A stretch of DNA of 8,497 nucleotides from JAHEYG01 sp040403535 (lineage in GTDB: Bacteria; Bacteroidota; Bacteroidia; B-17B0; Aurantibacillaceae): assembly GCA_040403535.1 (NCBI GenBank), contig JBBAKL010000103.1, forward strand, positions 1-8,497, written 5' to 3'. The notes under the pieces are model-generated. The model had not been told where the DNA came from, made no database searches, and saw nothing but the letters and a program-made list of their open reading frames with translations. The translations under genes and the position numbers were made by a program. Shown here one piece after another: positions 1 through 6,956 of this stretch (the stretch's first letter is position 1; each line of letters opens with the position of its first letter).

Positions 1-2
1 AT

Positions 3-389
3 AATGATATTATCGTATTAAAATTATTCCCTGGTTTAAGTAAAAAACTTACTTCCTCTATTATTAATACAAAAGCTGCAAAAGCTATCATATTAGAAAC
101 CTTTGGGGCAGGTAATGCACCAACCGACGATTGGTTTGTAAACGAATTAAAGCAGGCTATAAAACGCGGAGTTATTGTATACAATGTTACTCAGTGTCTG
201 GAAGGTAAAGTAGTGCAGGGAATGTATGAAACTAGCAGGCAATTAAAAAACATAGGTGTCATCAGCGGACACGATATTACGTATGAAAGCGCGGTTGCTA
301 AACTGATGTTTTTACTTGGGCAAAAACTAACAGTTGAAAAGATTAAAAAGCAATTGGAGAAAAATTTAAGAGGAGAAATAAGTGCTTAA
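3..389 (+). CDS. ansA: Type I L-asparaginase, C-terminal part (5' end outside window)
   Basis: The last 128 codons of an asparaginase are open from the window edge to TAA at 387-389. The enzyme hydrolyses L-asparagine to aspartate and ammonia; the type I (AnsA-like) form is usually cytoplasmic. What I see is the C-terminal lobe of the family: an ETFGAGNAP stretch (matching RSYGVGNAP in E. coli AnsA as I remember it), then VYNVTQC, GKVVQGMYET, the GVISGHDIT stretch and a final NLRGE. The catalytic threonines lie in the N-terminal part, which is not in the window, so activity cannot be judged. The gene ends 4 nt before the stop of the convergent lipoprotein gene, and I see no hairpin terminator between them. 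I am confident of the family and less so of the type I assignment over another asparaginase/glutaminase subgroup. Confidence 0.9.
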   Translation, partial: NDIIVLKLFPGLSKKLTSSIINTKAAKAIILETFGAGNAPTDDWFVNELKQAIKRGVIVYNVTQCLEGKVVQGMYETSRQLKNIGVISGHDITYESAVAKLMFLLGQKLTVEKIKKQLEKNLRGEISA

Positions 390-393
390 GATT

Positions 394-1002
394 TTATTTA
401 CCCTTATTCTTTTTTAGGAATTCCTTTACAATTTCTTCATCAGTTTTTCCTAATAAATTGCGAGCAGCAGCAGCATTAACTGCCCATTCGGTACCCTGAT
501 ATAAACTGATTATCTTATTGTATAGTTCAAGGGCTTTGTCTTCGTTATTAAGGTATCTTTGCTCGTCGTACAATTGTGCCAATAAAAACATGGCAGCGCC
601 TCTGTTTTTAAAATTCGGGAAATCATTAATTATTTTTTCGTAACTGATTTGTGCCTGTGGCATGTTGTTAATCGTAGTAGCAATTTGTCCGGCTTTTAAC
701 AAATAGATAGGGGCAAGACTGTCGCTTTTGCAATGAAAACTAAAATCCGCAAATGCTTTAATGGCCGCGTTGGCAACTTTTGTGTTTACTTCAGTGGCAT
801 TTAAAATAATGCTGTCGTGCTTTAGTGCTTCCAGATATAAATCGCGGCAATTCGTTGTAATCTCAGAACCTCCGGATTGAATTTGTGTGGCAGGAGATTG
901 TTGTGGAGTTTCTTCCTTTTTTCCACTGCAATTGTAAAATAAAAAGAAGACAATTATTGCTACAAATAAAAAGATGAATACTTGCTTAAGTATATTTTTC
1001 AT
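394..1002 (-). CDS. Small TPR-type lipoprotein or membrane-anchored protein
   Basis: A 202-residue protein of unknown specific role. Residues 7-23 form one strongly hydrophobic segment followed by Cys25 and a polar, Gln/Pro/Ser-rich linker (about 27-48), as in a lipoprotein signal. The lipobox (FYNC) is atypical, because Asn at -1 is unusual, so an uncleaved N-terminal anchor is also possible. Residues about 97-170 hold two helical hairpins with tetratricopeptide spacing (QAQISYEKIINDFPN and KALELYNKIISLYQG), so it may be a periplasm-facing scaffold for protein contacts. The C-terminus is lysine-rich. It starts 3 nt after the stop of def and is probably co-transcribed with def and guaB. From memory, small TPR proteins occur near def in other Bacteroidota, but I know of no proven function. 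The protein is real by length, codon use and context; its role is open. Confidence 0.8.
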   Translation of the reverse strand: MKNILKQVFIFLFVAIIVFFLFYNCSGKKEETPQQSPATQIQSGGSEITTNCRDLYLEALKHDSIILNATEVNTKVANAAIKAFADFSFHCKSDSLAPIYLLKAGQIATTINNMPQAQISYEKIINDFPNFKNRGAAMFLLAQLYDEQRYLNNEDKALELYNKIISLYQGTEWAVNAAAARNLLGKTDEEIVKEFLKKNKGK

Positions 1003-1005
1003 TTT

Positions 1006-1602
1006 TTATCTTTTAGTATAAACTCTGATTTTATAATCGGCATTTATTTTTCCTTTACTGATATCATTTAGTTTACCGGAAATCAGTTTACGTTTAAGTG
1101 GACTGATTTTATCGGTAAACAAAACTCCTTGAATATGATCATATTCATGCTGAATCACGCGGGCAATCACACCATCATATTCTTCAATATGCTTTTTAAA
1201 GTTCTCGTCGTAATATTCAATTTTCAGTTTAGGTTTACGTGAAACGTCTTCACGGATTTTTGGAATACTTAAACAACCTTCACTGAATTTCCATTCTTCA
1301 CCTTCTTCTTCCAAAATACGCGCATTAATGAATATTTTCTTGAAATGCTTTATTTCTTCCAATTCTTCTTTGGTAAATTCACTTTCTTCATCTTCTTCCA
1401 CTTCAGCAAAAGGAGTTGCGTCAACAATAAAAAGACGAATGGCTTTGTTGATTTGTGGAGCAGCTAAACCAACGCCATTAGCGGCGTACATGGTTTCAAA
1501 CATGTCTTTAATCAATTGATCAAGTCCGGGGTAATCTTTATCAATATCCTGGCAAACTTTTCTGAGAACAGGATCACCGTATACAACTATTGGTAGTACC
1601 AT
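1006..1602 (-). CDS. def: Peptide deformylase
   Basis: This 198-residue metalloenzyme removes the formyl group from the N-terminal methionine of new proteins in the cytoplasm. All three family motifs are intact: GVGLAAPQ at residues 43-50, EGCLS at 108-112 (Cys110 a metal ligand) and HEYDH at 152-156 (His152 and His156 metal ligands, Glu153 the catalytic base). Between motifs I and II is an acidic, charged insertion (about residues 67-88, EVEEDEESEF onward), which makes the protein longer than the roughly 170 residues of E. coli Def; a loop here is common in Bacteroidota. The ATG at 1602 is preceded by AGAAGT and four A residues, a reasonable ribosome binding site. The gene lies 72 nt downstream of guaB and 3 nt upstream of the TPR lipoprotein gene. 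I see no separate TAnnTTTG promoter, so co-transcription with guaB is likely. Confidence 0.97.
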   Translation of the reverse strand: MVLPIVVYGDPVLRKVCQDIDKDYPGLDQLIKDMFETMYAANGVGLAAPQINKAIRLFIVDATPFAEVEEDEESEFTKEELEEIKHFKKIFINARILEEEGEEWKFSEGCLSIPKIREDVSRKPKLKIEYYDENFKKHIEEYDGVIARVIQHEYDHIQGVLFTDKISPLKRKLISGKLNDISKGKINADYKIRVYTKR

Positions 1603-1674
1603 TTTTACTTCTGGTTGTTTATTTCTGGTCTGGATAATTAACTAGGAATCGCAAACCAGAAATAATTAATAATA
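1603..1674 (-). promoter_or_regulatory. Putative def leader with three related 9-mers (alternative hairpins)
   Basis: The guaB-def gap contains an 11-bp perfect inverted repeat, 1619-1629 against 1655-1665, with a 25-nt loop. A third related copy (ACTTCTGGT, 1607-1615) sits four bases before the def ATG. In the leftward transcript the first arm, AUUUCUGGU, can pair with either ACCAGAAAU or ACCAGAAGU (the latter with one G-U wobble). The two pairings are mutually exclusive, and only the second would cover the def ribosome binding site. The repeats and their order are seen; a regulatory role is inference. It could instead be a protein operator or chance in AT-rich DNA. Confidence 0.35.
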
Positions 1675-3153
1675 TTATCTGCTATAATTCGGAGCTTCAC
1701 GTGTAATAACCACATCATGCGGATGACTTTCCTTTACACCGGCTGCTGTGATGCGTATAAACTTAGCGTTTTGCAAAGCTTTTATGTCTTTTGCTCCGCA
1801 ATACCCCATACCGGCACGAATACCACCAATTAATTGGTAAATTACTTCCGATAAATGGCCTTTGTAAGGAACACGACCACTAATACCTTCCGGTACTAAT
1901 TTTTTAATATCATCTTCCGCATCCTGAAAATAGCGGTCTTTAGAACCTTTTTGCATGGCTTCTAATGATCCCATGCCACGGTATGATTTAAATTTACGTC
2001 CTTCAAAAATAATTGTTTCACCCGGGCTTTCTTCAACACCGGCAAACATACCGCCCATCATAACGGTTCCTGCACCTGCGGCTAATGCCTTTACAACATC
2101 ACCAGTAAAACGAATGCCTCCGTCAGCAATTAAAGGAATATTCTTGCCTTTAAGAGCTTGGGCAACATCTAAAATTGCTGATAATTGAGGTACACCTACA
2201 CCGGCAATTACGCGGGTTGTACAAATAGAGCCAGGACCAATACCAACTTTAACAGCATCGGCTCCGGCTTTGTATAAATCTAAAGCAGCCTTACCGGTAG
2301 CAATGTTTCCGATAACTACCTGCAAGTCTTTGTGCTTCTTTTTTACTTCTTTTAATTTATCAATAACACCTTTTGAGTGACCATGAGCAGTATCTATGAT
2401 AACGGCATCAACACCAGCTTTTACAAGAGCGTCAACACGGTCTATTGCATCGGCGGTTACACCAACAGCAGCAGCAACACGTAAGCGACCCATTTCGTCT
2501 TTACAAGCATTTGGACGAACTTTAATTTTGATAATATCTTTATAAGTGATTAAACCAACCAGTTTGTTGCTTTTGTCAACAATGGGAAGTTTTTCAATTT
2601 TATGTTCTTGTAAAATTTCTTCTGCTTTCTTAAGGTTAATTCCCTGCAAGGCAGTAATAGCTTTGTTTGCAGGTGTCATTACCTGAACAACGGGACGTTT
2701 TAGATTTTTCTCAAAACGCAAATCACGGTTAGTAATAATTCCTACCAGCTTATTTGCTTTATCGATTACCGGAATACCTCCAATTTTATTCTCGGCCATT
2801 AGATTAAGGGCATCACCAATGGTGGCATCTTCATTTAAAGTTACCGGATCCAAAATCATTCCGCTCTCGCTTCTTTTCACTTTACGTACATGCAAAGCCT
2901 GATCTTCTATGCTCATGTTTTTATGTAAAACACCAATACCACCTTCTTGTGCAATTGCAATAGCTAACTGATATTCGGTTACTGTATCCATTGCTGCCGA
3001 AACAATAGGCGTGTTTAATTTGATGTTTCTGGTGAAATAGCTGGAAATATTTACTTCGCGTGGTAACACCTCAGAATAGTCTGGAACCAATAATACGTCA
3101 TCGTAGGTAAGTCCTTCTGGGACAAACTTCTGTGAGTTTTTAGATGAGGCCAT
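1675..3153 (-). CDS. guaB: IMP dehydrogenase
   Basis: A 492-residue enzyme that oxidises IMP to XMP with NAD+, the first committed and usually rate-limiting step of GMP synthesis, in the cytoplasm. The length and layout are standard: an N-terminal barrel segment with LTYDDVLLVP (15-24), two CBS domains at about residues 95-212 (each with a G(I/L)IT motif, at 138-141 and 200-203) that commonly bind adenine nucleotides for allosteric control, then the rest of the barrel. The active-site loop GPGSICTT (307-313) carries the catalytic Cys311. IMP phosphate-binding segments IADGGIR (342-348) and MMGGMFAG (365-372) are present, as are YRGMGS (391-396) and the mobile flap with GRVPY (426-430). Nothing essential is missing. 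The start ATG lies 33 nt downstream of a TAnnTTTG element. It heads the likely guaB-def-TPR lipoprotein unit. Confidence 0.98.
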   Translation of the reverse strand: MASSKNSQKFVPEGLTYDDVLLVPDYSEVLPREVNISSYFTRNIKLNTPIVSAAMDTVTEYQLAIAIAQEGGIGVLHKNMSIEDQALHVRKVKRSESGMILDPVTLNEDATIGDALNLMAENKIGGIPVIDKANKLVGIITNRDLRFEKNLKRPVVQVMTPANKAITALQGINLKKAEEILQEHKIEKLPIVDKSNKLVGLITYKDIIKIKVRPNACKDEMGRLRVAAAVGVTADAIDRVDALVKAGVDAVIIDTAHGHSKGVIDKLKEVKKKHKDLQVVIGNIATGKAALDLYKAGADAVKVGIGPGSICTTRVIAGVGVPQLSAILDVAQALKGKNIPLIADGGIRFTGDVVKALAAGAGTVMMGGMFAGVEESPGETIIFEGRKFKSYRGMGSLEAMQKGSKDRYFQDAEDDIKKLVPEGISGRVPYKGHLSEVIYQLIGGIRAGMGYCGAKDIKALQNAKFIRITAAGVKESHPHDVVITREAPNYSR

Positions 3154-3185
3154 AGAGAATGAATTTTAAGATTATAAAATTCGTG

Positions 3186-3193
3186 CAAATATA
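3186..3193 (-). promoter_or_regulatory. Bacteroidota-type -7 promoter element for guaB
   Basis: Read leftward, the sequence is TATATTTG, a full match to the Bacteroidota TAnnTTTG -7 element. Transcription would start around 3180, giving a 5' leader of about 25-30 nt before the guaB ATG at 3153. I find no TTG -33 element at the usual spacing, so only half the promoter is supported. Confidence 0.55.
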
Positions 3194-3326
3194 AATAAAA
3201 TTATTGAGAAATTCCGAATAAAGTTCTTAGTCGATTGATTTACTCATTTTGGAGGGTATTTTTACTGGTTTTATTTGATATTTGGCCATATTTGTTGAAA
3301 TCGATTTAGGAATTAGTTTATGTTTA

Positions 3327-4501
3327 ATGAATTAACCACATTTCAAGAATAAAAAAATTGTTGTAGTCATTATTTTGATTTTAAATTATTTTGTATTTGA
3401 AGCGCAAAACTTGAGTTTAGATACACAATCTAATATCAGAGATTATGATAATCAGCAAGATAAGGATGCTTCTGATTTACTTTATTCTGTAAAAAACAAT
3501 GAAGTTGGTTCATCTGAAAAAGTGCTTTGGTGTGCATCTGCTAACACACTAGTAACCGGTTATCCGGCTTGGGAAAATTTTGGGCGGGTTGGATGGTAAA
3601 TATAAATAACACTTCAACTAACACTATTACTATTAATTGTTTTGAAGCACGATTTCAGGGAACATCTGGTTATCGCATTTACACAAAACCCGGAACACTT
3701 GTTGGTTTTGAATTGAATGCAGCAACTTGGTCGATGGTTAGCGCCGTGGCAAGCGGGGTTACAAGTATTTCAACAACAACTTCTTATCCAATTCCAATTT
3801 CAGTTAATGTAAATATTAATCCCAGAACAACTCAGGCTTTTTGTTTAACAAGAACTGATAACACTATCGCTAATAGGCATTTGTATATTGCCGGTTCAGG
3901 AACTGCGGGATCAACCGTTTATTCTTCAGACTCTGACTTACAAGTTACTGAAGGAAGTTAAGTGGATCCTTATTTTGAATTTTTGAATGCAGGAACAAGA
4001 CGACAAAGCTTTCAAATATATTACTCTATTTAAAATCCACTTCCTGTTGAATTAATTGATTTTAATTGTTCCTCAAATCAAACTGGTACCCAATTAAACT
4101 GGGTTACTCAAACTTAGAAAAATAATGCATATTTTACCATAGAAGGTTCAACCGATGGGGTGAATTTTCAGGAAATCGGACGTGTAGACGGCGCAATTAA
4201 TTCCGAAAAAAGAATTAATTACAGTTTTAAAGACGTGATGCCTTCAAGAGGAATAAATTATTACAGATTAAAGCAAACAGATATTAACAATGAATATAAA
4301 ATCCACGATATGATTACTTGTATGTACGAACCTAAGGAAACGATCATAAAGATAAATTCATTAACAGGTGTTTTGTTAACCAGTTTTGAAACAAATGATT
4401 ATAAAGCATCAATGGAAAGCGTTGCCCTAACTCCGGGGACGTATCTTGTGGAATTAAACAGTAAAAACGCGCCTTTATACGTGAAATATTTAAAGCACTA
4501 G
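3327..4501 (+). pseudogene. Decayed gene for a secreted T9SS cargo protein
   Basis: One reading can be followed across this stretch, but it is broken repeatedly. A signal peptide (KKIVVVIILILNYFVFEAQ, 3351-3407) has no usable ATG in frame: the only one, at 3327, is followed two codons later by TAA. The frame shifts by one between about 3569 and 3599. After that a single frame runs to 4501 through in-frame stops at 3959-3961 (TAA), 4031-4033 (TAA) and 4115-4117 (TAG), with homology-like protein on both sides of each. The middle part (RIYTKPGTLVGFE, LQVTEGS) resembles a beta-rich repeat common in Bacteroidota surface proteins. NPLPVELIDF and YFTIEGSTDGVNFQEIG, followed by YYRLKQTD, are the usual lead-in to a T9SS type A sorting domain. 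That domain (INSLTGVLLTSF to YVKYLKH) is present but lacks the expected YPNP segment. Function, if any, is lost. Confidence 0.87.
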
Positions 4502-4552
4502 CTCTTTAATTATTTTTAAGTTTTCAGGGTATTCTTTAAAGCGATTAATTGT

Positions 4553-4560
4553 TATCTTTG
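4553..4560 (+). promoter_or_regulatory. Bacteroidota-type -7 promoter element for the DUF1573-yajC operon
   Basis: TATCTTTG matches TAnnTTTG exactly and lies 17 nt before the ATG of the DUF1573 lipoprotein gene. Upstream at an 18-nt spacing is TTC (4532-4534), one base off the TTG -33 element. The start site would be close to 4566, giving a very short leader of about 12 nt. It probably drives the five-gene operon ending at 7368. Confidence 0.55.
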
Positions 4561-4577
4561 CGGCAAATTATTTCATT

Positions 4578-5054
4578 ATGATTCGCAAAACAGCTTTCAT
4601 TATTGCTATTTCAGCATTTTTGGCCTCTTGTGGCGGTGATAATGGTGAAAAAAAAGAAATTTCTTCCAGCGATGTGTCTAATTCAGCATCGGCTGATGGA
4701 GAGAATAAAGACGGCTTGCCTGATTTAAAATTTGAAGAAGAAGAGCACGATTTCGGACGCATTACTCAAGGAGAAAAAGTATCCTATGCGTTTAAATTTA
4801 AAAACACAGGTAAAGGCAATTTAATTATTGCTTCTGCGGCAGGTAGTTGCGGTTGTACCGTTCCGGAATTCCCAAAAGAACCCATTTTACCCGGTCAAGA
4901 AGCAAAAATAAATGTTGTTTTTAATAGCGAAGGTAAAAGTGGTATTCAGGAAAAAACCATAACTGTGGTAACCAATTGCGAACCAAGTACACGAATAATT
5001 AAAATCAAAACAAATGTCATTGTACCGGAATCGGTTAAAGACAGTGGCTTTTAA
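4578..5054 (+). CDS. DUF1573 domain lipoprotein
   Basis: A 158-residue predicted lipoprotein. Residues 1-17 form a signal peptide ending in a textbook lipobox, LASC, with Cys18 as the lipidated residue. A Ser/Asp/Glu/Lys-rich linker follows to about residue 48. Residues 50-150 form a DUF1573 domain, an Ig-like beta fold: EEHDFGRITQGEKV (55-68), YAFKFKNTGKG, then the diagnostic SCGCTVPEFP (90-99), LPGQ and INVVFNSEGKSG, and a last strand pair ending TNVIVP. Cys91 and Cys93 (the CGCT motif) and Cys134 are present. The molecular role of DUF1573 proteins is unknown; the fold suggests binding of a protein partner in the periplasm or at the outer membrane. It opens the operon, 25 nt before yajC, an arrangement I recall from other Bacteroidota. 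Family assignment is firm, function is not. Confidence 0.93.
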   Translation: MIRKTAFIIAISAFLASCGGDNGEKKEISSSDVSNSASADGENKDGLPDLKFEEEEHDFGRITQGEKVSYAFKFKNTGKGNLIIASAAGSCGCTVPEFPKEPILPGQEAKINVVFNSEGKSGIQEKTITVVTNCEPSTRIIKIKTNVIVPESVKDSGF

Positions 5055-5079
5055 TATAAATCAATAAAAAAAAAACAGT

Positions 5080-5403
5080 ATGTTACAACAATTCATTTTA
5101 ATGGCTCCTCAGCAACAAGGTGGTAATCCTTTAATGCAAATATTACCTTTAGTGTTAATCATTGTGGTGTTTTATTTCTTTATGATTCGTCCGCAGGTTA
5201 AAAAAGCAAAAGACCAAAAGAAATACATTGAGGCATTAAAGAAAGGTGACAAAATCCTTACCATTGGCGGTATTTATGGCAAAATTGCCGATATGCGCGA
5301 TGATGGAACTGTTATAATGGAAGTAGAAGATGGTACAAAAATGAAAATTTCTAAAAATGCCATTTCTCAGGATGCTTCTGCTACATTAAACCAAAACGCA
5401 TAA
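5080..5403 (+). CDS. yajC: Sec translocon accessory subunit YajC
   Basis: A 107-residue inner-membrane protein that joins SecDF and the SecYEG translocon as an accessory subunit. It has a single transmembrane helix at about residues 18-37, closing with the family signature FYFFMIRPQ, where Arg and Pro mark the cytoplasmic edge. After this comes a basic stretch (KKAKDQKK) and a small beta-rich cytoplasmic domain with KKGDKILTIGGIYGKI (54-69), the most conserved part of the family. The N-terminus before the helix is Gln/Gly-rich. The length is close to the usual 85-115 residues. An A-rich run ending AAACAGT precedes the ATG. It lies between the DUF1573 gene (25 nt) and ybbR (6 nt), so it is certainly within one operon. 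Confidence 0.97.
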   Translation: MLQQFILMAPQQQGGNPLMQILPLVLIIVVFYFFMIRPQVKKAKDQKKYIEALKKGDKILTIGGIYGKIADMRDDGTVIMEVEDGTKMKISKNAISQDASATLNQNA

Positions 5404-5409
5404 TTTATA

Positions 5410-6378
5410 TTGGCGGGAGATAAAAAATCATATGGCATTAAACAAAAATTAATGCGCGGTAAATTATCTGCCTTTGTTATTTGTTTGGTTATATCCGGAT
5501 TATTATGGCTCTCACACCGATTAAATCAAACCTATTACTATTCAATTTCTGTTCCGGTAAAGTTTGTTAACCTTCCGGCCAACAAAATTTTATTGAACGA
5601 GCTTCCTGATCATTTACGGTTTGATATTAAAACAAGCGGACTCAAATTGTTTTTTGTTTTATTAAACAAACCGTTTAATGAAATCACAATTGATTTTAAT
5701 TCCCTGAAGGGCGATAATAAACAACACTCTTATTCCATCAGTTCTGGTAATATCAATTTAAAACTAGCAACAAAACTTGATGTGGATATGCGGAAAATCA
5801 GTCCGGACACTCTGTTTTTTGCAGGAAAAAAGGGAATTACCAAAAATGTAGCCGTAAAAGCCGTAATAATGGCGAGTGCGGATAAGGGTTATGTGTTATC
5901 TAAGCCAATTATCAGTCCGTTGTTTATCTCCATAAACGGTGATAGTATGGCTGTAAACGGGGTTGATAGTGTAGCAACAGCGCCTTTATATCTGAATAAT
6001 TTAAATTCTAATTATAGCGGACAATTGGCATTAATTCGTCCTTCGGAGAATGTTTACCTGAATTTAAACGAAATTAGTGTAACCATTCAGGCAGATAAAA
6101 TTTTGGAGAAGCAAATTGAAGTTCCTGTTTCGGTTCAAAATCTTCCGGTTGGCAATCAAATTAAAATTTTTCCTGCCAAGGTTAAAATTACTTATTCATC
6201 GGCAATGAATGATTTTGACGAAATAAATGCAAATAGTTTTAAGGCTATAGTCAATTATAATAAACACCGAAAAGATATCAATAAATTACCGGTTGAATTG
6301 TCTATTATTCCTACTCAAGCCAAAATACTTTCGGTAGAACCGTCTGAAGTTGAATATTTAGTTTTTAAAACCAAATGA
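5410..6378 (+). CDS. YbbR-domain membrane-anchored protein
   Basis: A 322-residue protein with a short cytoplasmic N-terminus, one transmembrane helix at about residues 19-36 (LSAFVICLVISGLLWLSH) and a long extracytoplasmic part made of three YbbR-like beta repeats. These start near PVKFVNLP (49-56), VAVKAVIMASADKGYVL (147-163) and EVPVSVQNLPVGNQ (237-250), and each closes with a strand such as SPDTLFFAG or PSEVEYLVF. In Firmicutes the related CdaR protein controls the diadenylate cyclase CdaA, but no cyclase gene is adjacent here, so that link should not be assumed. The start is uncertain: TTG at 5410, 6 nt after the yajC stop, gives the basic N-terminus used here, while ATG at 5452 would begin just before the helix. 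The 3' end overlaps coaE by 4 nt (ATGA). Confidence 0.88.
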   Translation: MAGDKKSYGIKQKLMRGKLSAFVICLVISGLLWLSHRLNQTYYYSISVPVKFVNLPANKILLNELPDHLRFDIKTSGLKLFFVLLNKPFNEITIDFNSLKGDNKQHSYSISSGNINLKLATKLDVDMRKISPDTLFFAGKKGITKNVAVKAVIMASADKGYVLSKPIISPLFISINGDSMAVNGVDSVATAPLYLNNLNSNYSGQLALIRPSENVYLNLNEISVTIQADKILEKQIEVPVSVQNLPVGNQIKIFPAKVKITYSSAMNDFDEINANSFKAIVNYNKHRKDINKLPVELSIIPTQAKILSVEPSEVEYLVFKTK

Positions 6379-6956
6379 TAGTAGGACTTACAGGGGGGAT
6401 AGGTACCGGCAAAACAACAGTTGCAAGATTATTTGAAGTAATGGGTGTGCCTGTTTACAATTCTGATATTCGCGCAAAAGAAATGTATTTTCTGCCCCAA
6501 ATTAGAGCACGCATTGTCGAATTATTGGGAGAAGGAGCTTACATTTCAGAAGATAAATTAAACCGTGAATTTATATCTAAAAAAATATTCTCTGATTCCA
6601 CACTTTTATCTAAAATAAACGGAATTATACACCCGGCTGTTGAAGAGGACTTCAAAAATTTCCTAAATTTCAATAAGGAACATACATATGTGATTAAAGA
6701 AACTGCTTTACTTTTTGAAACGGGATTGTATAAAAAAGTTGATAAGATAGTATTGGTGATGGCTCCAATGGAACTGCGATTGTTAAGGGTAAAAATGCGC
6801 GATGGTTTGAATGAAGATGAAATCTACAAGCGAATTCGTCATCAAATGCCCGATGAGGAAAAACAACCGATTAGTGATTTTGTAATATTAAATGACGAAA
6901 AAACCGGATTAATACCTCAGGTTATCGATATTAATAGCAAACTAATTAATGCTTAG
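6375..6956 (+). CDS. coaE: Dephospho-CoA kinase
   Basis: A 193-residue cytoplasmic enzyme that phosphorylates the ribose 3'-hydroxyl of dephospho-CoA with ATP, the last step of coenzyme A synthesis. The P-loop GGIGTGKT lies at residues 7-14 with Lys13 and Thr14. NSDIRAKEMY contains Asp31, the position of the conserved acidic residue of the DADxxAR-type motif, here in a slightly divergent form. HPAV and the ETALLFETGLY stretch form the CoA-binding and lid region, and RVKMRDG followed by RIRHQMPDEEK is the usual Arg-rich lid and adenine-side segment. The ending SDFVILND is also typical. The length is normal for the family. The start ATG overlaps the ybbR stop (ATGA), and its end overlaps the next gene by 8 nt, so translation is probably coupled through all three. 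Confidence 0.97.
   Translation: MIVGLTGGIGTGKTTVARLFEVMGVPVYNSDIRAKEMYFLPQIRARIVELLGEGAYISEDKLNREFISKKIFSDSTLLSKINGIIHPAVEEDFKNFLNFNKEHTYVIKETALLFETGLYKKVDKIVLVMAPMELRLLRVKMRDGLNEDEIYKRIRHQMPDEEKQPISDFVILNDEKTGLIPQVIDINSKLINA

Noticed and set aside
1328..1519. Rightward open frame inside def
   Set aside because: Shadow of the acidic insertion and motif I region of def; the Ser-rich product has no recognisable features.
1955..2188. Rightward open frame inside guaB
   Set aside because: Antisense shadow of conserved IMP dehydrogenase coding sequence.
3277..3294. GATATTTG and CATATTTG as a promoter for the decayed T9SS gene
   Set aside because: Each is one base off TAnnTTTG and neither has a TTG at proper spacing, so there is too little to call.
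3959..4117. In-frame TAA and TAG codons read as an alternative genetic code or programmed readthrough
   Set aside because: All neighbouring core genes end normally at TAA, TAG or TGA, and this locus also has a frameshift and a lost start. Ordinary decay explains everything.
4504..4541. CTTTAA/TTAAAG inverted repeat after the pseudogene as a terminator
   Set aside because: Only 6 AT-rich pairs with a 26-nt loop and no following U-run; expected by chance in this DNA.
4568..4762. Leftward open frame over the start of the DUF1573 gene
   Set aside because: Antisense shadow of the signal peptide and Ser/Glu-rich linker; it would end across the real gene's start region and lacks a promoter.
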